DNA of 8,755 nucleotides from JBBIVP01 sp037439705 [NCBI: bacterium] (GTDB lineage Bacteria > JBBIVP01): positions 1,217-9,971 of the forward strand of contig JBBIVP010000071.1 in assembly GCA_037439705.1 (NCBI GenBank), in the 5' to 3' direction. The position numbers were made by a program, and so were the translations under genes. Under the pieces are notes generated by a model. The model was not told the origin of the DNA, ran no database searches, and saw nothing but the letters and a program-made list of their open reading frames with translations. This document shows, in pieces, positions 1 to 6,009 of this stretch. The number at the start of each line of letters is the position of its first letter. Position 1 is the stretch's first letter.

Positions 1-361
1 TATTATGAATTTCCATTGGGATTGCGAGCCTTGTGGGATTTTCCAGAACCACTTCGGGGATACCCAACTTAATTGGACGCCCAATGAACCCTCCATCTGG
101 TCTTTGCGAAAAATTTTTAACCTCATCACGCGTATAGCCATATGCATAGTTTATTTTCAACATTCCTGAATTATTGTCATATTCCATTATGGCTGCTCTT
201 TTAAGACCAAGAAAATCAACAAGCACCCTCAATGCTGAGTTAATGCTAATTTTTGGATTCGGTGAGGAACCAATAACCTTATTGACTTCATATAGCGTAG
301 TCATTTCAATTGTTCTTCGCTTGAGCAGATTTGCGTAGCCTTTTATTGTTCTTGGACCCAC
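1..361 (-). CDS. GAF-domain regulator, NifA-like N-terminus (partial)
   Basis: The frame is open from a GTG at 361 to the window edge (120 codons), so the C-terminus is missing. After a basic N-terminal helix, the stretch starting LYEVNKVIGSS and continuing through LVDFLGLKRAAI and GGFIGRPIKLGIPEVV reads like a GAF sensory domain of the kind at the N-terminus of NifA/NtrC-class sigma-54 activators. Such domains bind small ligands or partner proteins and control an AAA+ module, which would lie outside the window. GTG 361 is chosen because a -10-like TAAAAT ends 6 nt before it, with TTGAAA at -35, and there is no Shine-Dalgarno site; the next in-frame ATG is at 304. It is divergent from nadE-glnA, whose upstream region holds a sigma-54-like element. 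A GAF-containing histidine kinase or other signalling protein cannot be excluded. The GAF call is fairly sure; the sigma-54 activator call is inference. Confidence 0.68.
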   Translation of the reverse strand, partial: MGPRTIKGYANLLKRRTIEMTTLYEVNKVIGSSPNPKISINSALRVLVDFLGLKRAAIMEYDNNSGMLKINYAYGYTRDEVKNFSQRPDGGFIGRPIKLGIPEVVLENPTRLAIPMEIHN

Positions 362-367
362 ATTTCT

Positions 368-395
368 ATTTTATGCAAATTTTGAAAAATTTCAA
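368..395 (-). promoter_or_regulatory. Putative leaderless promoter of the GAF regulator
   Basis: On the minus strand TTGAAA (395-390), a 16-bp spacer and TAAAAT (373-368) are followed by 6 nt and the GTG at 361. The transcript would therefore begin at or next to the start codon. The -35 hexamer is one arm of the inverted repeat at 382-395, so a protein bound there would block the promoter. Confidence 0.5.
382..395. repeat. Inverted repeat TTGAAA-AA-TTTCAA
   Basis: Perfect 6-bp arms around a 2-bp centre. It overlaps the -35 hexamer of the leftward promoter and lies about 100 bp upstream of the predicted rightward start. Its centre (388.5) is 20 bp, about two helical turns, from that of the next dyad. 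Its role as an operator or enhancer site is inference, and the region is AT-rich, so chance is possible. Confidence 0.4.
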
Positions 396-399
396 CTAA

Positions 400-417
400 A
401 TTGTAAAAAATTACAAT
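400..417. repeat. Inverted repeat ATTGTAA-AAAA-TTACAAT
   Basis: Perfect 7-bp arms around AAAA, centred at 408.5. This is about 85 bp upstream of the start predicted from the sigma-54-like element at 467-481, a usual distance for activator (enhancer) sites. It contains TGT-N8-ACA, which resembles but does not match the NifA site TGT-N10-ACA. It is a candidate binding site for the divergent regulator. Confidence 0.45.
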
Positions 418-466
418 AAAGGTTATCCTTTACTTACAGTCAGTATATTTTATATCTACATATTTC

Positions 467-481
467 TGGCACAGAACTTGT
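467..481 (+). promoter_or_regulatory. Sigma-54-like -24/-12 promoter for nadE-glnA
   Basis: TGGCAC (467-472), 5 nt, then TTGT (478-481). The sigma-54 consensus is TGGCACG-N4-TTGCW; the spacing is exact and the -24 block is perfect, but the -12 dinucleotide is GT instead of GC. The predicted start at about 493 leaves a 15-nt leader that just includes the Shine-Dalgarno site. No convincing sigma-70 promoter was found facing nadE. Confidence 0.5.
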
Positions 482-496
482 AATAAAAATGACATG

Positions 497-503
497 AAAG
501 GAG
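497..503 (+). promoter_or_regulatory. Ribosome binding site deciding the nadE start
   Basis: AAAGGAG lies 5 nt upstream of GTG 509. It falls inside the reading frame if translation began at the upstream ATG 494, so it favours the GTG. Confidence 0.7.
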
Positions 504-508
504 TTTTT

Positions 509-1321
509 GTGAATTATAGAAAATTGGCGACAGAAATTTCTCAATGGATAAAGAAAGAGGTTGAGAGTGCAAAATTAAAAGGGGTGGTTTTCGGATTGAG
601 TGGAGGGGTGGATTCATCGGTGGTGGGAGTGCTTTGCAAAAATGTATTCCCAGATGCTCATCTCGCCCTCATACTCCCCTGCTTCTCATCCGAAGAGGAT
701 ACAGAGGACGCAAAACTTGTTGTTGAAAATTTTGGGTTAAATTCAAAAATAATAAATGTTGAACCTGTGTTTCTGGAATTTGCAAAAATTCTTGAGATTG
801 ACCCGCATTCCCGTGAACTCCCTGTCGTCAACATAAAACCCAGGTTAAGAATGGTAACCCTTTATTATTTTGCAAATCGCTTGAATTACCTTGTAGTAGG
901 AACAGGAAACAAGTCAGAACTCACTATGGGATATTTCACAAAATACGGAGACGGAGGAGTTGATATACTTCCGCTCGGCGATTTAACAAAAACGGAGGTT
1001 TACAAACTTGCTAAAGTTCTCGGAATACCTGAAAGGATAATAAAAAAACCACCATCAGCAGGTTTATGGCCAGGTCAAACAGATGAAGAAGAAATGAAAA
1101 TAAAATACAAAGAACTTGATAAAATAATTTCGGTTTTTGAAAAAAAGCAGAATCTTTCAGGAAGCAAAAAGGACCTTGCGGAAAAAATTCTTACTAAATC
1201 AAAAGTGGCAATTCATAAGCTCAGACCACCAAAAATTTTTAAAGTAAAAATGAAAAAACTTAAAAATAAAAATATAAAGGAGGTGCGGAATGAAAAAGGA
1301 AGAACTTTTAAAACTTCTTAA
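509..1321 (+). CDS. nadE: NH3-dependent NAD+ synthetase
   Basis: Converts deamido-NAD+, ATP and ammonia to NAD+, the last step of NAD synthesis, in the cytoplasm. From GTG 509 the product is 270 residues, normal for the single-domain ammonia-dependent form; there is no glutaminase (CN-hydrolase) domain. Visible family motifs are the PP-loop SGGVDSS at 31-37, GTGNKSE at 131-137, GYFTKYGDGG at 141-150 and the P-SAGLWPGQTDE block at 182-193. GTG 509 is preferred to ATG 494 because of AAAGGAG at 497-503. The last ~25 residues are a lysine-rich, low-complexity tail that reads through the glnA Shine-Dalgarno site and overlaps glnA by 32 bp, as if an earlier stop had been lost. It is first in an operon with glnA behind a sigma-54-like promoter, which links both ammonia-using enzymes to nitrogen supply (inference). 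Confidence 0.93.
   Translation: MNYRKLATEISQWIKKEVESAKLKGVVFGLSGGVDSSVVGVLCKNVFPDAHLALILPCFSSEEDTEDAKLVVENFGLNSKIINVEPVFLEFAKILEIDPHSRELPVVNIKPRLRMVTLYYFANRLNYLVVGTGNKSELTMGYFTKYGDGGVDILPLGDLTKTEVYKLAKVLGIPERIIKKPPSAGLWPGQTDEEEMKIKYKELDKIISVFEKKQNLSGSKKDLAEKILTKSKVAIHKLRPPKIFKVKMKKLKNKNIKEVRNEKGRTFKTS
1276..1284 (+). promoter_or_regulatory. Strong ribosome binding site for glnA
   Basis: AAAGGAGGT lies 5 nt before ATG 1290, inside the 3' end of nadE. It shows that the true glnA start is ATG 1290, upstream of the in-frame stop, and not ATG 1485, which has no such site. Confidence 0.8.
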
Positions 1322-2699
1322 AGAAAAAAGATACGAATTCGTGGACATGCTCTTTACGGACATATTTGGAACTATGCACCACTTCACAATACCACCCTCA
1401 TACCTGAAATAAGAAGACTTTGAAGAAGTTCTCGGTTTAGACGGTTCATCCAACACAGCATGGCTGGCTATTCATTTAAGCGATATGAATTTTGTTCCTG
1501 ACCCTGAAACAGCCTTTGAAAATCCCTTTTATTCCCATCCGACTATAAGCATAATAGGAAACATAATTGACCCGGTTACAAAACAGAGATATAGCAGAGA
1601 CCCACGATATATAGCCACAAAGGCAGAGATGTATCTAAAATCAACAGGAATAGGGGACACGGTTTACATAGGTCCTGAACTTGAATTTTTCATATTTGAC
1701 AATGTTCAGTTTGATTACAGAGAAAACAGGGCATTTCATCTTGTTGATTCCATAGAAGGATGGTGGAGAACAGGAGAAGAAGAAAACCCAAATCTCGGAT
1801 ACAAAATTCCATACAAAAGGGGATATTTCCCGGTTCCACCACACGATACCCTTCAGGACATAAGGGCAGAAATTGCAAATACCCTGCAAAAAATAGGAAT
1901 CACAGTTGAATACTTTCACCATGAAGTAGCAAGCGGAGGGCAGAATGAAATTGACTTTCGTTTTTCACCACTTGTAAAACAGGCTGATAATGTGATGATA
2001 TATAAATATGTCGTAAAGAACATTGCAAGAAAGCACGAGAAGGTAGCGACTTTTATGCCAAAACCACTTTTTGGAGATAACGGAAGCGGAATGCATACCC
2101 ATATCTCAATATGGAAAAATGGAAAACCTGTTTTTTCAGGTTCCGGTTATGCCGGGCTTTCTCAAACAGCACTTTATTTCATAGGAGGAATAATAAAACA
2201 CGGGAAAGCTCTTTGTGCTATTGTGGCACCGACAACTAATTCCTACAGAAGGCTTGTGCCAGGTTACGAAGCGCCTGTGAGACTTGCCTATTCCTCAAGA
2301 AACAGAAGCGCTGCAATAAGAATTCCGATGTATTCTGCATCTCCATCTGCAAAAAGAATTGAAATCCGTTTTCCAGACCCATCCTCAAATCCATATCTAA
2401 CATTTGCAGCCATCTTGATGGCAGGACTTGATGGAATAGAAAACAGAATTGACCCGGGAGACCCTCTTGACAGGGATATATATGCGCTTCCGCCTGAAGA
2501 ACTGGCAGATGTTCCACAGACACCCGGGAGTTTAGAAGAAGCATTAAATGAACTTGAGAAAGACCATGACTTCCTTCTCAAAGGAGATGTATTTACTGAA
2601 GATTTACTTATGGCATGGATAGAATGGAAAAGGAAAGAATGCTTTGAACTTCAGATTCGTCCTCACCCTTACGAATTTCTCATGTATTTTGATTCATGA
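1290..2699 (+). pseudogene. glnA: Type I glutamine synthetase interrupted by in-frame TAA
   Basis: Glutamine synthetase makes glutamine from glutamate, ammonia and ATP as a dodecamer. The frame runs from ATG 1290 (strong Shine-Dalgarno) to TGA 2699, 469 codons, full family length. Codon 41 (1410-1412) is TAA, between SYLK and EDFEE; homologues usually have an acidic or small residue there, so a single G-to-T change from GAA would explain it. Everything else looks intact: DGSS with the active-site Asp51, [10 protein letters not shown] (metal Glu130/132), [20 protein letters not shown] (His269), PGYEAPV and RNRSA. Tyr398 in DIYALPPEE matches the adenylylated Tyr397 of the E. coli enzyme. The open part after the stop begins at ATG 1485, lacks a ribosome site and would lose the N-terminal beta-grasp domain with Asp51, so it should not be active alone. 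Options are a recent nonsense mutation, a sequencing error or readthrough. It converges on the acyl-CoA dehydrogenase with a 21-bp gap and no visible hairpin terminator. Confidence 0.9.
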
Positions 2700-2720
2700 T
2701 TACACTCTTTAACATCCGTT

Positions 2721-3881
2721 TTAAATTTCTATTCCATACTCCTTCAACATCTCCTTGAAAATTATCCTTCTCTGGATTTCACTTGTGCCCTCTCCTATTT
2801 CACCGAGTTTCGCATCCCTGTAAAGCCTTTCAACCTTAAAGTCCGAGATATAACCGTAGCCTCCATGAATCTGCACCGCATCGCTTGCTATTCTCGTTGC
2901 GTGCTCGCTTATGAAAAGTTTGGCAATTGATGCGAACTCATTGGCATTTGGAGAATTTATTTCCTTCAACCATGCTGCTTTATAGAGATGAAGCCTCCCC
3001 TCATCAACAAGCGTTTTCAACTCAGCAATTTTAAAACTTATGTCCTCAAAATGAGCAATAGTCTTTCCGAAGGCTTTTCTTTCTGAAGCAAATTTTATAC
3101 TCTCTTCAAGACATGCCTGAGCAATTCCAAGAGAAAAAGCAGACATTGCAATCCTGCCTGTTTCAAGGGTTTTCATTGCATAATAAAAACCCTCATTCTC
3201 TTTACCGAGAAGATTTTGAAATGGCACGAAAACCTCATCAAGGTAAACCTCCGAAGTTGGACTTCCTCTTACACCAAGTTTTTTAAAAGGCTTTCCACTT
3301 TCAAGTCCATTTGTTCCCCTTTCAACCACAAAAGCGGATATTCCCCTTTTACCTTTTTCCTGCTCCGTCTTTGCAAATATAACAAAAATATCTGCCACGG
3401 GTCCGTTCGTTACAAAAGTCTTCCTGCCATTCAACACATATCCATCATCTACCTTTTTGGCAGTAGTTCTTATACCGCTCACATCCGACCCAGCTTCTGG
3501 TTCTGTAAGACAGAAGGCACCAATTTTTTCTCCTTTCAAAAGAGGTGGAATAAATTTCTTTCTGATTTCCTCATTTCCCGCTATGTATATGGAATTAGCG
3601 CAAAGCAATATACTCGCATTGGCGCTCAAAAATATAGATGGAGATACCCTTGCAAGTTCCTCCCACAATGCAGAACTTATAATAAGGGAAAGACCGAAAC
3701 CCCCATATTCCTGAAGAAAGAAACACCCGAGATAACCGAAATCGCCAAGTTTTCTAAAAATCTCCCTCGGGACCTCTCCCATTTCCTCCACCTTTTCTAC
3801 CACTGGCTCAATCTCTTTTTTTACAAAATCCTTAAAAGAATTTAAAACTTCCTTTTCCTCTTCTTTGAATTCATAATCCAT
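2721..3881 (-). CDS. Acyl-CoA dehydrogenase (SCAD/MCAD-type catalytic Glu)
   Basis: FAD enzyme that introduces the alpha,beta double bond into acyl-CoA, passing electrons to electron-transfer flavoprotein; cytoplasmic. The 386 residues are normal for the family. Visible: N-terminal helical domain, FCLTEPEAGSD at 123-133 and FVTNGP at 156-161 in the beta domain (FAD and substrate contacts), ERKAFGK at 267-273, and the C-terminal IHGGYGYISDF (338-348) and YRDAKLGEIGEGTSEIQ (354-370). Glu364 of EGTSE sits at the catalytic-base position of short- and medium-chain enzymes, and the alternative helix-G position is Gly242. It is last in the TetR-dehydrogenase-dehydrogenase operon; its AGGAGG (3888-3893) overlaps the stop of the preceding gene, with 10 bp between the genes. 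The exact acyl chain cannot be told from the sequence. Confidence 0.93.
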   Translation of the reverse strand: MDYEFKEEEKEVLNSFKDFVKKEIEPVVEKVEEMGEVPREIFRKLGDFGYLGCFFLQEYGGFGLSLIISSALWEELARVSPSIFLSANASILLCANSIYIAGNEEIRKKFIPPLLKGEKIGAFCLTEPEAGSDVSGIRTTAKKVDDGYVLNGRKTFVTNGPVADIFVIFAKTEQEKGKRGISAFVVERGTNGLESGKPFKKLGVRGSPTSEVYLDEVFVPFQNLLGKENEGFYYAMKTLETGRIAMSAFSLGIAQACLEESIKFASERKAFGKTIAHFEDISFKIAELKTLVDEGRLHLYKAAWLKEINSPNANEFASIAKLFISEHATRIASDAVQIHGGYGYISDFKVERLYRDAKLGEIGEGTSEIQRRIIFKEMLKEYGIEI

Positions 3882-3891
3882 TTTTTACCTC

Positions 3892-5067
3892 CTATTCTAT
3901 GTCCTTGCCTGAAAGTTGAATAAGAGCTCTTGCTATGATTGACTTCTGAATCTCTGATGTTCCACCACCTATGGTAGCAAGCCTTGCATCTCTGTAGCCT
4001 TTTTCTACTGAAAAATCCTTTATGTATCCGTAACCACCGAAAATCTGGAGGCTCTCATAAGATTGTTTTATAATTGCTTCAGAAACAAAAAGTTTTGCAA
4101 GGGAAGCCTCAACAAGAGCGGGAATTCCCTTATCAAGAAGCCATGCAACCCTGTAAACCAATTGCCTCGCTGCTTCAAGATTCATCTTCATCTCAACGAG
4201 TTTCTTCTGAATTGCCTGAAATTTAAGAATTGATTTTTTAAACTGAACCCTATCCCTCGCATACTCCATACACCTTCTTATCCCTGCTTCCATTGAACCA
4301 AGTGCAGGGGCAAGCAAACAGCTCCTCTCCCACATAAAGATATATTTAACAACCTCAGCAAAACCCATATCAATCGGTCCAAGGAGATTTTCTTCAGGAA
4401 CTTCACAATCCTCAAAAACAAGTTCTCCAGTTGGAGAAGTTCGGTTACCTAATTTATCAAGTTTTCTGCTCACACTGAACCCCTTAAATGTGCTTTCAAC
4501 TATGAAAGCGCTTATTCCAAACGGACCCTTGCTTTTGTCAGTAACCGCTATGGTCACAAACACCCTTCCAATAGGACCATTCGTTATAAATATCTTTGAA
4601 CCATTAAGAATAAATCTATCACCTTTTTTTACAGCATAGGTTCTCACCGACCCAGCATCAGAACCCGCATTTGGTTCAGTAAGGGCGAAACCTCCGATCC
4701 ATTCACCGCTTGCAATTTTTGGAAGGTATTTTTTCTTCTGTTCCTCTGTCCCGAGTTTCCATATAGGAACACCACAGAGAATTGTGTGGGCGCCCCAGGA
4801 AAGTGTTAAACCCGCATCAGCACCACCCATCGCAAATCCTTCTTTCGCAAGAACCGTCATCATAGCAGATGCTCCCTGCCCTCCATACTCTTCAGGAAAT
4901 GGAAGTCCGAGCAATCCAAATTCCCCCATCTTCTTCCAGCATTCCCAGGGAAACTCTCCCTTTTCGTCGTATTCTGGTTTTGAACTTTCGGGATAGATCT
5001 CCTTCTTTGAAAACTGATAAACGCTTTCTTTAAAAGCCTTCTCTTCTTCTGTGAGTTCAAAGTCCAT
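3892..5067 (-). CDS. Acyl-CoA dehydrogenase (IVD/LCAD-type catalytic Glu)
   Basis: A second acyl-CoA dehydrogenase of 391 residues, clearly divergent from its neighbour. Family motifs: EEYGGQG (59-65), FALTEPNAGSDAGS (127-140), FITNGP (160-165), QIFGGYGYIKDF (341-352) and YRDARLATIGGGTSEIQ (358-374). The usual C-terminal Glu of EGTSE is Gly368 here. Glu247 in the segment MWERSCLLAPALG lines up with the helix-G base of isovaleryl-CoA and long-chain acyl-CoA dehydrogenases (LERL...GPLG in human IVD), so it is probably active with that geometry. This suggests a branched or long acyl-CoA substrate, which differs from the downstream enzyme (inference). Its AAGGAGG (5074-5080) overlaps the TetR stop, and the gap is 12 bp. 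Translation of all three genes looks tightly linked. Confidence 0.93.
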   Translation of the reverse strand: MDFELTEEEKAFKESVYQFSKKEIYPESSKPEYDEKGEFPWECWKKMGEFGLLGLPFPEEYGGQGASAMMTVLAKEGFAMGGADAGLTLSWGAHTILCGVPIWKLGTEEQKKKYLPKIASGEWIGGFALTEPNAGSDAGSVRTYAVKKGDRFILNGSKIFITNGPIGRVFVTIAVTDKSKGPFGISAFIVESTFKGFSVSRKLDKLGNRTSPTGELVFEDCEVPEENLLGPIDMGFAEVVKYIFMWERSCLLAPALGSMEAGIRRCMEYARDRVQFKKSILKFQAIQKKLVEMKMNLEAARQLVYRVAWLLDKGIPALVEASLAKLFVSEAIIKQSYESLQIFGGYGYIKDFSVEKGYRDARLATIGGGTSEIQKSIIARALIQLSGKDIE

Positions 5068-5079
5068 CCTTAACCTCCT

Positions 5080-5685
5080 TTATTTTTTACAAAGTCCATT
5101 AAGATACACATCTATCAATGAATCTGCTGTATTCTTTAAATTTCTGACAAATTTCTTTTTATTTATTTCAGTAAGGGTGAAAAGGGTATCAACAATTCCC
5201 ATATACATCAAACTTGCCATAAGTGGAGACACATCTTCTCTAACCTCTCCTGATCTTTTCCCATTTTTTATAATTCTTTCCAAAATTTTTATAACATTGA
5301 GAAAAGGAGCATTAAGACCTTCTTTTATCAACCTCGGAGAACGGGAATATTCTGCAACAAGAACCTTCATGAGTTCTGGAAATTTTTTATAGGTATTCAG
5401 CAACAAAGATGTTATTTTTATAATTTTCTCCCTCAGCCCTTTCTCCTTCTCGTCAATCTCCTTTATGGATTTTAAAAAAATAGACCATTTTTCCTCAATT
5501 ATTTGCTTTAAAAGTTCATCCTTACTGCTAAAATAATGATAAACAAGCCCGTATGCTGTGCCTGCTTCCTCTGCTATATCTGAAATTCTCGCATTTTCAA
5601 ACCCTTTCCTCGCAAAAACTCTAATTGCAGAATTGATAATACTTTCCCTTTTTTCCTCCACGCCTTTCAAATTTCTGACTGACAT
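5080..5685 (-). CDS. TetR-family regulator of the acyl-CoA dehydrogenase operon
   Basis: A 201-residue TetR protein from ATG 5685. The N-terminal DNA-binding domain covers about residues 11-58, with typical ARKGFENARISDIAEEAG (about 25-42) and YHYFSSKDELL for the recognition region. The rest is an all-helical ligand and dimer domain too variable to name a ligand. It is first in the operon with two acyl-CoA dehydrogenases, so a FadR-like repressor released by an acyl-CoA is the likely role (inference). An upstream in-frame ATG at 5697 would give 205 residues, but it lies inside the predicted -10 hexamer; neither start has a Shine-Dalgarno site. The near-palindrome at 5676-5693 covers the preferred start codon and would let the protein repress its own operon. 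Confidence 0.88.
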   Translation of the reverse strand: MSVRNLKGVEEKRESIINSAIRVFARKGFENARISDIAEEAGTAYGLVYHYFSSKDELLKQIIEEKWSIFLKSIKEIDEKEKGLREKIIKITSLLLNTYKKFPELMKVLVAEYSRSPRLIKEGLNAPFLNVIKILERIIKNGKRSGEVREDVSPLMASLMYMGIVDTLFTLTEINKKKFVRNLKNTADSLIDVYLNGLCKK

Positions 5686-5693
5686 ATCAATCA
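5676..5693. promoter_or_regulatory. Candidate TetR operator TGACTGA-CATA-TCAATCA
   Basis: An inverted repeat with 7-bp arms (6 of 7 pairs match) and a 4-bp centre. It lies just downstream of the predicted -10 and covers the transcription start and ATG 5685. The TGAnTGA...TCAnTCA form resembles operators of FadR-like TetR repressors. Binding is inference. Confidence 0.45.
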
Positions 5694-5695
5694 AC

Positions 5696-5725
5696 ATAAT
5701 ACACCATCTTTTAGAGACAGGTCAA
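5696..5725 (-). promoter_or_regulatory. Putative promoter of the TetR-acyl-CoA dehydrogenase operon
   Basis: TTGACC (5725-5720), an 18-bp spacer and TATTAT (5701-5696) on the minus strand, each hexamer matching consensus at 5 of 6. The predicted start is only a few bases before ATG 5685, giving a nearly leaderless mRNA. It sits in the 60-bp gap after the lysine-tailed protein gene, so the dehydrogenase genes can be expressed apart from the ATPase unit. Confidence 0.5.
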
Positions 5726-5745
5726 GAAACTTTTGATTTTACCAT

Positions 5746-6009
5746 TCAGAGCCTTACTTTTTTAAATCCTCCTTTTTTCTTTGCTTTCCCCTTTTTCTTA
5801 CCCATTATTCCAGGCTCCTTAAGAATCCTCTCAATTTCTTTTGAAAGCTTAAAAAGGCTAATGGAAGCGAGTTCAGAAACCGACCCTTTTCCTGATTTTT
5901 GAAGAATTACGGATATCAGTCTGGAAAGGGCACTCAAAAATTTTAATCCGCTTACGAAAAAATCTCCTGCTGATTCAAGAACTTCTTGAAGTATTTCTTC
6001 CTCTTTCAT
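5746..6009 (-). CDS. Unrecognised 87-aa lysine-tailed protein coupled to ArsA-like ATPase
   Basis: I do not recognise this family. Its ATG overlaps the TGA of the upstream ATPase gene in an ATGA arrangement (6009-6006), which strongly suggests translational coupling and supports a real gene. An acidic start (MKEEE) is followed by a hydrophobic or amphipathic stretch at about 16-37 (FFVSGLKFLSALSRLISVIL), a second predicted helix at about 45-66, and a strongly basic tail at 71-86 made mostly of Lys with Gly. The hydrophobic stretch is interrupted by Lys, Ser and Arg, so a classical transmembrane helix is doubtful; a surface-binding amphipathic helix is more likely. A role as a client or partner of the Get3/ArsA-like ATPase is speculation based on the coupling alone. 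The basic tail could bind nucleic acid or acidic membrane surfaces. Confidence 0.7.
   Translation of the reverse strand: MKEEEILQEVLESAGDFFVSGLKFLSALSRLISVILQKSGKGSVSELASISLFKLSKEIERILKEPGIMGKKKGKAKKKGGFKKVRL

Noticed and set aside
494-508. ATG 494 as the nadE start
   Set aside because: The AAAGGAG ribosome site lies after it and 5 nt before GTG 509, and the extra residues are not part of the family's usual start.
2236-2581. Open frames on the minus strand inside glnA
   Set aside because: They are antisense to strongly conserved glutamine synthetase motifs and look like composition-driven shadows.
1485-2699. Starting glutamine synthetase at ATG 1485 as a complete shorter protein
   Set aside because: No ribosome site precedes it, the N-terminal beta-grasp domain with DGSS would be missing, and clear homology continues upstream in the same frame to ATG 1290 with AAAGGAGGT.
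2700-2720. Bidirectional terminator between the convergent genes
   Set aside because: No inverted repeat with a T-run is visible in the 21-bp gap.
3216-3845. 209-aa open frame on the plus strand
   Set aside because: It lies wholly antisense to an acyl-CoA dehydrogenase with clear family motifs; the translation shows no recognisable domain and has no ribosome site.
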